From: Nitrospira sp.
GTDB lineage: Bacteria > Nitrospirota > Nitrospiria > Nitrospirales > Nitrospiraceae
Direction: 5' to 3'
Length of the DNA stretch: 64,000 bases
Assembly: GCA_024760545.1 (NCBI GenBank)
Contig: CP060501.1
Coordinates: 1,401,501 to 1,465,500 of the forward strand
The notes under the pieces were generated by a model that ran no database searches, had not been told where the DNA came from, and was given only the letters and a program-made list of their open reading frames with translations. How positions within the stretch are numbered: position 1 is the stretch's first letter; each line of letters opens with the position of its first letter. Made by a program: the position numbers and the translations under genes. Below, piece by piece: positions 1 to 7,709 of this stretch.

Positions 1-385
1 TGATCTTTGCGCGTGCCGAATCACGTCAATTAAGACGTCTCTACCTACCCAATTGGAGAGGAAGTCTAACGTAAAGTCACCCCGATATCTAGTTATACAT
101 TATTAGGTTATTGAAGCTAGCTATTGAACCGCTCATTTGGCTGCAATGATCTCGCCAAGATTTGCGTTCACCTTTGTTCTTAAGGGTGGGCTGAACCGGT
201 CCTCTACCAAATTTTGGAGGGGCCTCGATCAACCAAAGATCGTTCGACCCGAAGATTCTGAGCGAACGGGCAACAGACGGGAAAGAAGGGTCGGCGCGAG
301 CCCCGGAGAGCCCATCGGCATGATCAGCGTTGATCGGGAAGCCTCCGCCCGCAAGTGAAGTAGGCGGGGCTTACAGCCCTGGAAA
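1..385. other. gene-free left edge
   Basis: I see no convincing gene here. The open frames that cross this stretch on both strands lack a ribosome binding site and have no recognisable protein character. The first 130 bases look AT-richer than what follows. No terminator or tRNA was recognised. Confidence 0.5.
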
Positions 386-919
386 TCAAACCATTCGGTG
401 GGGAAGGCGCTCCAAGACTTGCTGGACCCGTCCTTCTCTCGTGCCTGTGACTTCAAGCACGACCATCTCAAGGTCGAACGTATTGTCGAGGAGAATCTCG
501 CGAAGCTTTTCATCGACCGCGATCCTGAACTCATCGTCTTCGGACAAGGGAACGGGGATCCGGTTCTCTATGGGTAAGAAGACGATCAAGCCGAGGGCGC
601 TCACTGCCTCACGGAGTTGCGGTAACCAGACACGCACATTGAATGAGTCAGAATCTGCCGAGCAAAGAGCATAGGCCACGAAATCCAGGGGGCATCGGTC
701 AAGAATGACATTATGGCGCTGTTCACGAACCAATTGGAGGGAACGGGTGAGTTGCGCTTCGAAATCTTCAAGCGTCGGCACCTCTCCAAAATCATACCCC
801 TCTTCTTCCAGCACATAATACGGTTCCGCTATCGATTCCCAATGTGGCAATCGTTCAATCAAATCATCCACAAGGGTGGATTTGCCTGCGCAGTGCGTAC
901 CGGAAATAGCGATTTGCAT
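386..919 (-). CDS. AAA_28-like P-loop ATPase/kinase
   Basis: A small P-loop protein of about 177 residues. A Walker A motif (SGTHCAGKST) lies at the very N-terminus after a short beta strand (MQIAI), followed by a 'DRCPLDFVAY' segment typical of the nucleoside-kinase-like AAA_28 family. These families phosphorylate nucleotides or small metabolites, and the substrate cannot be told from sequence. I chose the ATG just before the beta strand. In-frame alternatives are an ATG 15 bases upstream and a TTG 30 bases upstream; none has a clear Shine-Dalgarno sequence. It stands alone: the next gene is on the other strand. The P-loop assignment is firm, the function unknown. Confidence 0.75.
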   Translation of the reverse strand: MQIAISGTHCAGKSTLVDDLIERLPHWESIAEPYYVLEEEGYDFGEVPTLEDFEAQLTRSLQLVREQRHNVILDRCPLDFVAYALCSADSDSFNVRVWLPQLREAVSALGLIVFLPIENRIPVPLSEDDEFRIAVDEKLREILLDNTFDLEMVVLEVTGTREGRVQQVLERLPHRMV

Positions 920-1189
920 CAGAGGAGAAGGCATCCTGTGGTTCAGCAAGAATATCAGATCTTGGATCGGGATCTTTGACGACCCGACAATAATCTATGA
1001 AAGAACTGGGAGCTGACCCCATAAACCTCTCTCCCCGAGCAGTTCTACGTATCGACCGCCGCATTGACAGAGGCGCTTACGAAAGTGCAACATGCGTATC
1101 TCGCCATCAAGAGTGCGTTGCGGGACATAAGGCGATAAAGAGGACGTGCGACGCTGTGTTAAATCTCAGACAATAAGGAGGCCAGGATT

Positions 1190-1537
1190 ATGGCACTGCT
1201 GATTACCGAGGAATGTATCAACTGTGGCGCCTGCCTGCCGGAATGTCCTAACGAGGCCATCTTCGAAACTCGCGGTGATGCGGAGGCGAAGGGCAATCAT
1301 GTGGGCGACGGCCAGGGAGTGGGGGACAGCATTTACGTGATTACGCATGATCGGTGTACCGAGTGTGTCGGCCATTTTGACGAACCTCAATGTGCGGCAG
1401 TCTGTCCGGTCGATAATTGCTGTATTTCTGATCCAGCGTATCCGGAGGGGACCGATGTCCTGCTGGAAAAGGCGAGGACACTCAACCCTGACAAGCCTAT
1501 CGATCCGGCAAAGGTTTGGAGCGGCGTGCGGAACTGA
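1190..1537 (+). CDS. 4Fe-4S dicluster ferredoxin (YfhL type)
   Basis: A 115-residue ferredoxin. The first cluster motif near the N-terminus is CINCGACLPECP. The second half carries CTECVGHFDEPQC followed by CAAVCPVDNC, which is the extended spacing found in YfhL-type and Azotobacter-type 2[4Fe-4S] ferredoxins. It would carry low-potential electrons in the cytoplasm. A strong AAGGAGG ribosome binding site lies a few bases upstream of the ATG. It is a single gene with no partner oxidoreductase beside it, so its redox partner cannot be named. About 240 bases upstream hold no gene. Confidence 0.9.
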   Translation: MALLITEECINCGACLPECPNEAIFETRGDAEAKGNHVGDGQGVGDSIYVITHDRCTECVGHFDEPQCAAVCPVDNCCISDPAYPEGTDVLLEKARTLNPDKPIDPAKVWSGVRN

Positions 1538-1725
1538 CCGTTTCCACATTGAGGTTCCGTGCTACTCCAGCAAGCTGCGAAAAAGCTATTTGGTGCTGTC
1601 AGAGATGTACAACCATAGAAAGTCTAGAGCCGACTCACGAAGGGCCGCATCGAGCGAAGAGGCGAGGCGTACTCCGGGCTGTACGTTGAGCCTCTGAGCG
1701 ACGCGAGAACGAAGCTGGCAGGACT

Positions 1726-1754
1726 TTTTCAGCATCCTGCCAGGATGCTGAAAA
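1726..1754. repeat. perfect 14-bp palindrome, 1-nt centre
   Basis: Arms 1726-1739 and 1741-1754 are perfect inverted copies around a single C, starting with TTTT and ending with AAAA. Because neither strand has a T-run after the stem, it does not look like a simple terminator. It closes a stretch (about 1610-1755) rich in 'GAGGCGAGGCG' and 'GAGCGACGCGAGAACG' style sequence, which resembles a dispersed intergenic element more than a unique spacer. Copy number elsewhere in the genome is unknown. Confidence 0.6.
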
Positions 1755-1803
1755 CGCGGCCAGTACAATCACGGTTGCCTTGGCTTAACCGAAACGATTA
1801 GTC

Positions 1804-2106
1804 ATGGCTGATAAAGTTCCAAGGTTTTTGACCAATGCAACCGTCATCAAGGTGTTGGCGAAAGTATTTGCGTTCCAAGCCATCGAGATTAACCTCTTGC
1901 GTTCCCATGCTGGAATATCCGATGCGAATTGGAAAACCCTGAAGCGGGAAGCATTTAAGAAAACCTACGCGAAGCAACGGGCTTTTTATGAGGATCGCTT
2001 AACGGGCGCATTCGCGCTGGAGCACATTTCCCAGTCTGAACGCGAGACAAGACTTCTTGAACTCTGGCTAAAACAGAGCGAAGAGTCCCCCAAAGACGAA
2101 TCATAG
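1804..2106 (+). CDS. hypothetical protein A, 100 aa
   Basis: I do not recognise this protein. It is 100 residues, rich in charged residues and probably helical; the last 38 residues (from 'EDRLTG' to the end) are the part duplicated at 6062-6170 and again at 6461-6527. There is no clear Shine-Dalgarno sequence before the ATG. The helical C-terminus (ERETRLLELWLKQSEE) has a regular hydrophobic spacing. It could be a genuine small protein or a remnant of a larger repeat-borne gene. The duplication with mostly synonymous and conservative changes suggests that it was coding in the past. Confidence 0.45.
   Translation: MADKVPRFLTNATVIKVLAKVFAFQAIEINLLRSHAGISDANWKTLKREAFKKTYAKQRAFYEDRLTGAFALEHISQSERETRLLELWLKQSEESPKDES
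1991..2100 (+). repeat. repeat unit A, copy 1
   Basis: The 3' part of the 100-residue gene. Copies lie at 6062-6170 (fused to unit B) and, shorter, at 6461-6527 (ending in an in-frame stop). All are on the same strand. Confidence 0.85.
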
Positions 2107-2393
2107 GCCATACTTCCGGTTCCAGAGGGTGGCTTCTTATCCGGTGTCATCTATCAGCCTCCACAGAAACAGTCCTGCCGAAAACAAAGCGTCTACATAG
2201 GGAAATGAGGGACAGGGTGAACGACGCTCACGCATAGCCCGATGCGGCATGTGTGAAGAAAAAATAGGTCTGACCCCGTACATTCGATTCCGCGTCCTCT
2301 TACAGATCTTCATCACGTTGACAGCCATGACGACCAGCCATATAGTCCCCGCAGGAAAAGCGTAGCTCAAATAACCATTGCCCCAAGGTGCGC

Positions 2394-3185
2394 ATGAAGA
2401 CGACACTGGTACAACGAGCAGTTGTGGCCAGCCTGGTCGCCGCCGCAGTCGGGGCGTTTGCGCAAGAACCACAAATCCCCGTCGGCAACTGGCAATCGCC
2501 GGCACACGCAACCTTCACCAACCCCGCCCTGACGGGCGCCGCGTTATACCTCAACATCGATGTGGGAAAAGACGGCAGCTTCCGCGGGAACTGGGGCCAG
2601 TACTTCTGCACTGCCTACCCGGGCGTCTACGGGATATCCATTTATTCGTGCAACCGGATAGGAAGTCACCGGGTTACCGGCAGGTTCGGCCAGGATAGCC
2701 AGGGCGTGATCGAGTTGGACAGCCTTGGCCGAAGCACATTCGCATGGACAGCGTCTGGCGACGGAGTGACGATAACCCTGCCCAAGAATTGGCAGGGAGA
2801 AGATGCCATCCTCTACAACGCGCGTTTGACCCGCGATGGCAAGCCCACACCTGTCGCCCCCGCAGCCCCCCGTGATGAAGGCCCGCTGCCGTCTGCCAAC
2901 ACACTCTATCGCGAATTTAAAAAGGACGCCGATGCCGCACTCGCACGTCACGGCGGCAAGACCTTGGTGCTGGAGGGACGCCGGGGTCCGTTGTTCGAAC
3001 TCAGCGACAGCGGCGTGGCTGTTCACATCGCTGACGGGTTTACCAGCCGAGCTCTGGTTCTGTACTTCCCGAATCTGAAGGACATCGAGGAAATAAGCGA
3101 AGGCGAGCTGTTTCGATTCAAGTGCATCGTCGCAAGCTTCGAATACGAATACGTGCACCTGGACAGCTGTTCCATCGTGCGGTGA
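2394..3185 (+). CDS. secreted protein with OB-fold-like C-terminal domain
   Basis: A 263-residue exported protein. The N-terminus is a clear signal peptide (KTTLVQRAVVASLVAAAVG, cut likely after GAFA). Residues about 25-145 form a beta-rich region of unknown family with 'GNW' repeats and two cysteine-containing strands. The C-terminal 90 residues (LYREFKKDADAALARHGGK to the end) match the pattern of the tRNA_anti-like OB-fold domain of secreted bacterial proteins: a helix, 'GKTLVLEG', then 'GELFRFKCIV' and a final 'VHLDSC' strand. I chose the ATG six bases after an in-frame GTG because AAGG sits at good spacing. The last 63 codons are duplicated at 6172-6363. Ligand unknown. Confidence 0.7.
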   Translation: MKTTLVQRAVVASLVAAAVGAFAQEPQIPVGNWQSPAHATFTNPALTGAALYLNIDVGKDGSFRGNWGQYFCTAYPGVYGISIYSCNRIGSHRVTGRFGQDSQGVIELDSLGRSTFAWTASGDGVTITLPKNWQGEDAILYNARLTRDGKPTPVAPAAPRDEGPLPSANTLYREFKKDADAALARHGGKTLVLEGRRGPLFELSDSGVAVHIADGFTSRALVLYFPNLKDIEEISEGELFRFKCIVASFEYEYVHLDSCSIVR

Positions 3186-3276
3186 GACGGAACACGACTG
3201 TGCAGAGATCGCCAATGCTGATGAGACCCTCGGTTCCGTCGGCGGGAGAAAGCAAACAGAGCCTGACCACCCCTGA
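2994..3276 (+). repeat. repeat unit B, copy 1
   Basis: About 283 bases covering the last 63 codons of the secreted protein and about 90 bases of 3' flank. A second copy at 6172-6455 has the same orientation, offset 3178 bases. The 3' flanks are more diverged than the coding parts. Confidence 0.85.
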
Positions 3277-3430
3277 TCCTCCACAGGGGATAGCAATATA
3301 CAAGACCTGACCCTATCTCTCCGATGCGGTCACTCGTGGTTCGATAGTGCAGTCAGTTTGCAGATCTAATGGTATGCGCGGGGAGCCATGGATCGGTCTG
3401 CCACAGGCGCAATCCAGGACTACAACCTGG

Positions 3431-4738
3431 CTATTGCAGCTCAGCGTTCTTGTGCATGGACCACAGGGCGAGTAAGAGCAATGCCTGAGTCCATAGCAGG
3501 GGTGTGGCATCGCTCGTCTCGTAGCGTCCATCCTCCCGATGGTAGAGCTCAGGGCAGCGCAATTCTGGCACTGACCCCGTTGGCTCGGTAAGGTGGCCAA
3601 GCGACCGGTTCAGGCGATATATCTGTTCGTCGAGAAAAGCTGGTGCCCTCGTGCTGCGAAACTTTGCGCCCGCAATTAATGAAAGTACCGGATCGAATAG
3701 GCACCACTCAGCCTCCTCGCCGCAGCGCACCAGAGCATCCCTTGTTGCCATATCCTCACTCCAGTCACGCGTGCGTTGATCAGAAGTCAACTTGCGACGG
3801 TAATCTGTACACCAGAATGAGTCACAGATGTATCGTCGGACCCCCACATCACCGCCTAGATTCGTGCAGACATCATCGACGATCTGGTTGGCCATAGATT
3901 GGTCGACCACATCTAACGGATAGATCAAGAATAGCAGTGCCGCGTCGTAACGGCGCTGCTTGAGCGGATTATTGTCCACACATTCCGCAGGGAGGATGCC
4001 GGCAAGCGCCCGAGTCCCCTCATTGAGCAGTTCCTCGACAACGTCTACACGGAGGGCAGAGCGATACGCAGTTGGGATGTGCTGGCCATGCGTGCCGCGT
4101 AACAAGGCGAGCAGCGCCCGCAGCCCCGCGACCACGACGCCGATGCTAGAAGCCGAGACCTTTGGCATCTCCTCCCAATGACCGCTGTCCTCGTCGCGCC
4201 AATATGAGATAGCGCGCAGGTATGGAGGAAACAAAGCAAGTACGTCCCAGGCGATTCCTTCCCGGACCACGATGTCATCTGCTACAAGGCGCGCATAGAT
4301 CCAAAGGAAGTACCCGATCGCATCGTTCTGCGCGTTTGCCCAGTCTTCGTCGGGCGTGAGCGTCTCTGCACGGAAACGGATCGGTGGTCGAAGCTTGGCG
4401 TCGCGAGGATCCGTGTCTCCCCTCGCAATGGCATCGAAACGATGGGCCTGGAGGCGGAAGAAGGCCGCAAGTGTCTCGACGTTGATCCTGGCCTCAGTGA
4501 CTGCGCCGCAGACGTGTAGAGCATGCGAAACGTGCACGTTGTCGCGGACCCAGATGCGATTGTATCCGCTACCCGCAAGGTCCTTGCCTACCGCTGCTGC
4601 TGGGAAGAGGCCATTCTCATAAGGCTCGAAACGGAAGGTACCGCACCCGCGCAGGAAGGAGATCAATGTATTGACATCTTGGACCGAGTACCTCGGCTTC
4701 ATAAGGCCGAGGAGCCTTCTGTTTCGGACCATCAGCAT
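3431..4738 (-). CDS. GH15 / phosphorylase-kinase-alpha-like protein
   Basis: A 435-residue protein with the alpha/alpha-barrel signature of glycoside hydrolase family 15 and its phosphorylase kinase alpha/beta relatives: 'GYNRIWVRDNVHVSHAL' near residue 60, 'DWANAQNDAIGYFLWIYARL' near 130 and a C-terminal 'ATPLLWTQALLLLAL'. Known relatives bind or cleave alpha-glucans; whether catalysis is kept is not clear, and the phosphorylase-kinase-like branch is often regulatory. Its ATG lies inside the end of the upstream TIR-like gene (7-base overlap), so the two are translationally coupled. No signal peptide, so it acts in the cytoplasm. Both genes sit between direct repeats, which suggests joint transfer. 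Confidence 0.75.
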   Translation of the reverse strand: MLMVRNRRLLGLMKPRYSVQDVNTLISFLRGCGTFRFEPYENGLFPAAAVGKDLAGSGYNRIWVRDNVHVSHALHVCGAVTEARINVETLAAFFRLQAHRFDAIARGDTDPRDAKLRPPIRFRAETLTPDEDWANAQNDAIGYFLWIYARLVADDIVVREGIAWDVLALFPPYLRAISYWRDEDSGHWEEMPKVSASSIGVVVAGLRALLALLRGTHGQHIPTAYRSALRVDVVEELLNEGTRALAGILPAECVDNNPLKQRRYDAALLFLIYPLDVVDQSMANQIVDDVCTNLGGDVGVRRYICDSFWCTDYRRKLTSDQRTRDWSEDMATRDALVRCGEEAEWCLFDPVLSLIAGAKFRSTRAPAFLDEQIYRLNRSLGHLTEPTGSVPELRCPELYHREDGRYETSDATPLLWTQALLLLALWSMHKNAELQ

Positions 4739-5955
4739 TGCTTAGCTGGCCTTCCGGATACAGGCCCATCCTGGCTCATGCGGAAACGACAGATCTCCAA
4801 CTCCCCCGTTCCCGAGCCAGGCCGCGGAGCGCCGACAGTGCCCACCTCGATTACGATGGCTGCAATTACCGAGAAGTCAGGACGATCGGCCGCGTAATAG
4901 TAGTTGCCATCCGCCTCGAAGCGGACCCAGCCGTCCCTGAGATCCATGTAAACTGACGTCCAGCTGTCACTAATTTCAATCGTGAAGCATCGTCGTGTAT
5001 CCCGTGCCTGGTAGCACCATTGCGTCGCCCTCGCATCGATGATTCGCACTGCGATGGCCAGTGCCTTATTGGCTTGCTCGTTCTCGGCGTTGCGAAGGCC
5101 TTCTCTCGGCGCGCGGACATCGAACACTAGAAAATGTTGATCCTTCGGAACCGCGATGGCCTTGAGCCCTAACGGACGGAGCGTTACATCGCCAGGCAGA
5201 CTTCCAGATTGATTCGTGAAGCGAATCCGAATCAAATCCACGTTGTCACTTTTAGCCAGAGTCGCACTGATGCTGTTCTCATACTCCGAGTCCGCCCAGA
5301 GACGAAACACATGGTTGCGATTCTCCGGAGCAGCCACGCCCGAAAGCGGAATGGCTTCCGGATCCAGACCGAGAAAGGTATGAAGCAATGTCGGAATCTC
5401 GGCGCCCAACTTCGCTTTGGATGTCAGGGTCTTGGAGCGAAGCGAGGCAGGGCCAATCGGCTTATGCGGTTTGAACTCGTCGAACCCAAGCTTGTCGAGC
5501 TGCTCGCTGAACTTAACCTTCAGATCGTCGATGTTGTTGTAGCTCGTCCAGAAATGGCCGAGGGCCGACAGTTTCTTCTTAAAAGCCAAGAGGCTTAGTA
5601 GATCCTGCTCGTCTACACTTCCAGTCCTGAACTCAGCGTGTTTGAAATAAGTAAAGACGACTGGCCGGTCGGTGGCCTTGAATTGCCCTACCGCGGTCTC
5701 GAACTCTTCCTGCGTGTATGTGCCCACCTTAGTCCAGAAGAGCATGACGAAGACATCGCACGCCCGGATAGCGTTGTTGTATTCATCCTGCAACCGAGTC
5801 TTCGAGAGTGCGTCCAGAAAATCCTCCCATACGACGAGTTCCAAAAACAGTTCCCGCCGAACCAGGCTTTTGTTCCTGCGCCCGATGAAGATCTCAAATT
5901 CCTTTCGGTCACTTTCCAGTTCTTTGGACGAAGCCAGAAAGATTTTCTTTATCAT
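4732..5955 (-). CDS. TIR-like (DUF4062-type) protein with beta-rich C-terminal domain
   Basis: About 407 residues. The N-terminal 160 residues begin 'MIKKIFLASSKELESDR' and continue with 'RLQDEYNNAIRACDVFVMLF' and 'TQEEFETAVGQFK', the pattern of TIR-like/DUF4062 effector domains, with E83/E84 as possible active-site acids. A linker leads to a C-terminal half (about 190-400) of beta strands ending in 'GTGELEICRFRM'. The order 'VFDVRA', 'FTIEISDSWTSVYMDL', 'FSVIAAIVIEVG' resembles jelly-roll carbohydrate-binding modules, but this is only a shape argument. The open frame extends 33 codons upstream, including an ATG two codons before; the start is uncertain. It overlaps the GH15-like gene by 7 bases. 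Its role is not known; signalling or defence is an inference from the N-terminal domain. Confidence 0.7.
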   Translation of the reverse strand: MIKKIFLASSKELESDRKEFEIFIGRRNKSLVRRELFLELVVWEDFLDALSKTRLQDEYNNAIRACDVFVMLFWTKVGTYTQEEFETAVGQFKATDRPVVFTYFKHAEFRTGSVDEQDLLSLLAFKKKLSALGHFWTSYNNIDDLKVKFSEQLDKLGFDEFKPHKPIGPASLRSKTLTSKAKLGAEIPTLLHTFLGLDPEAIPLSGVAAPENRNHVFRLWADSEYENSISATLAKSDNVDLIRIRFTNQSGSLPGDVTLRPLGLKAIAVPKDQHFLVFDVRAPREGLRNAENEQANKALAIAVRIIDARATQWCYQARDTRRCFTIEISDSWTSVYMDLRDGWVRFEADGNYYYAADRPDFSVIAAIVIEVGTVGAPRPGSGTGELEICRFRMSQDGPVSGRPAKQC

Positions 5956-6061
5956 AACCATTGTGAGTGGTTTCTTGCCTCTACCTAAGGATGGCAACAA
6001 AGCGTTCGAGACAACCCCGATTCGAAAGGAGGATACAAAACCCAGTGCCACCATCGCAAGG

Positions 6062-6455
6062 AGGATCGTTTGACGGGCCGGTTCACTCTAGAGCACATTT
6101 CCCAATCTGAACGCGAGACAAGACTGCTTGAACTCTGGCTCAAACAGAGCGAGGAGTTCCCCAAAGACGAGTTCGAACTCAGCGACGGCGGCGTGGCTGT
6201 TCACATCGCCGACGGGTTTACCAGCCGAGCTCTGGTTCTGTACTTCCCGAATCTGAAGGACATCGAGGGGATCAGCGAAGGCGAGCTGTTTCGATTCAGA
6301 TGCATCGTCACAAGCTTCGAATACGAATACGTGCACCTGGAGAGCTGTTCCATCGTGCGGTGAGACGAGACACGACTGTGAAGGTATCGTCAATGCCGAT
6401 GAGACTCTTGGTTCCGTCGAAGTAAGAAAACAAGCGGGGTGTGACCCCTGAAATC
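6062..6455 (+). repeat. fused repeat units A and B, copy 2
   Basis: Bases 6062-6170 match unit A at 1991-2100, and 6172-6455 match unit B at 2994-3276. The two units are joined directly, whereas in the left copy they are separated by about 890 bases. The fused copy lies just downstream of the TIR-like/GH15-like cassette and forms with the left copies a pair of imperfect direct repeats around it. Confidence 0.85.
6070..6363 (+). pseudogene. chimeric fragment: protein A end fused to protein B end
   Basis: The open frame reads the C-terminus of protein A (HISQSERETRLLELWLKQSEE) straight into the last 63 residues of the secreted protein B (from 'FELSDGGVAVHIADG'). The stop of A and the first roughly 200 residues of B, including the signal peptide, are missing at the join. 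The frame is kept across the join and to the end, with about a dozen substitutions against the left copies. There is no ribosome binding site. A deletion between ancestral adjacent copies of A and B explains it best. Expression as a 97-residue protein cannot be excluded. Confidence 0.75.
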
Positions 6456-6460
6456 ACACT

Positions 6461-6527
6461 TCATTTCCCAATCCGAACGCGAGACAAAACTTCTTGAACT
6501 CTGGCTAAAATAGAGCGAGGAGTCCCC
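6461..6527 (+). pseudogene. third fragment of unit A, with internal stop
   Basis: Translates in the unit A frame as ISQSERETKLLELWLK followed by TAG where the other copies have CAG (Gln). No start, no downstream unit B. It is a decayed remnant 380 bases right of the fused copy. Confidence 0.75.
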
Positions 6528-6553
6528 CTCTAAAATATGCCTCGGGCACGGGG

Positions 6554-7531
6554 CTAGGTCTCTTTCGTCCTCTCACCAAAGTAGACGTCGCGGGAAAATC
6601 GAATCGCCTTGAACCTCTCTAACCCAGGGTACGGTGCGTCCGTTCGTTCGTCATCGCGATACTCGACGCGAAAGGTCTTATACGTCAAGTCTGGATATGG
6701 ACCTGCGTGAATAAGAATCGCGCCTTCACGAAGTCGAAAGCTGGGTAGCAGCTCCAGGCGGACCATATCGCAAACATAGTTCGCTGCTCGAGTAAGCTCT
6801 AACGTCAGATCCTCGACGAGACCAACGTGCTCGTCAAACTTGTCGGCCAGCCGTTTGTATCGCTCCGGATTCCATTCATCAATCTCATAGAACTTTTCTG
6901 TCTCCCAAAAATCGTCTGTTCTCTTCTTTGCGTGTTCCGAGAATGTGTTGCACAAGTCTTGTGCAACGTGACGAAAGTTTGTGAACGCGGCTTCGAGCCA
7001 CTTGTACCTACCTGGCCAGACACGAGCAAGGATCCATGGACGAATCTCATCAAGCGCCTCTCGCATATCGATGCGAATCGAAGGTCGATCTGCGCTAACA
7101 AGCCACGATGTCCAATTGATCCAGTTATCGAGCTGGACTGCCGTGGCCCAATACTCCACATAGTCAGCATAGAGTTCATCGTCTCGTTGTTTCTGAACGT
7201 CGAAGTTCAGCGCGGCCTTGACCCAGGACTCATGTTCTACCTTGAGGGCGAGAAGTCGCTCGACGGTATACGTCTGCACCTGATCGTCAACCTGCTTGTG
7301 GTGAATGTTACATAGAAGAATCAAGTTGGCGTACTTATCTCGTTGCTCCAGGGTCAACGGAGATTGCCCACGAGGACCATCTTCTTTTTGAGCGACGATG
7401 TGGCAAGCCTCACCCACGATGGCCTCATCATCTGTCTCACTCGCGTCCATTACAAGTTCTATGCGGCAGATGGCACACCGGTTCGCGGCGCGTCCCCACA
7501 GCATCTTGTGAGTCTTAAGAGTGATGGGCAT
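6554..7531 (-). CDS. HNH nuclease-domain protein
   Basis: A 325-residue protein whose first 100 residues form an HNH domain: zinc cysteines C19xxC22 (RCAIC), the histidine region 'ACHIVAQ' near H44, then 'YANLILLCNIHHKQVDD' with N69, C74 and H77/H78. HNH domains cut DNA or RNA with a metal-activated histidine. The C-terminal 220 residues are helical and tryptophan-rich, and I cannot assign them to a family. It sits on the same strand as the DUF3644/HEPN gene, 178 bases downstream of it. A role in restriction or phage defence is a guess from the neighbourhood; mobile-element HNH proteins are the alternative, but no intron or intein context is visible. Confidence 0.75.
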   Translation of the reverse strand: MPITLKTHKMLWGRAANRCAICRIELVMDASETDDEAIVGEACHIVAQKEDGPRGQSPLTLEQRDKYANLILLCNIHHKQVDDQVQTYTVERLLALKVEHESWVKAALNFDVQKQRDDELYADYVEYWATAVQLDNWINWTSWLVSADRPSIRIDMREALDEIRPWILARVWPGRYKWLEAAFTNFRHVAQDLCNTFSEHAKKRTDDFWETEKFYEIDEWNPERYKRLADKFDEHVGLVEDLTLELTRAANYVCDMVRLELLPSFRLREGAILIHAGPYPDLTYKTFRVEYRDDERTDAPYPGLERFKAIRFSRDVYFGERTKET

Positions 7532-7709
7532 ACAGGATGAGGCCTAATGCCCTTCCTCGCATCGGTGTACATCCCATCCAGCGGGCTGCAGACACCTGCC
7601 AGCCCTCGATGATGGACATGCTCCAAGAAACGGAGTCCGACCTCTCAAAATTTCCTCACCTTCTTGAAATTTCCCCCTGTTCGAAAACTCGTCATAACAG
7701 TTTCCATGT

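Noticed and set aside
2544-3296. 250-codon open frame on the minus strand opposite the secreted-protein gene
   Set aside because: It is a shadow of the plus-strand gene, which has a signal peptide and a duplicated, conserved 3' half; the minus frame has no ribosome binding site or domain.
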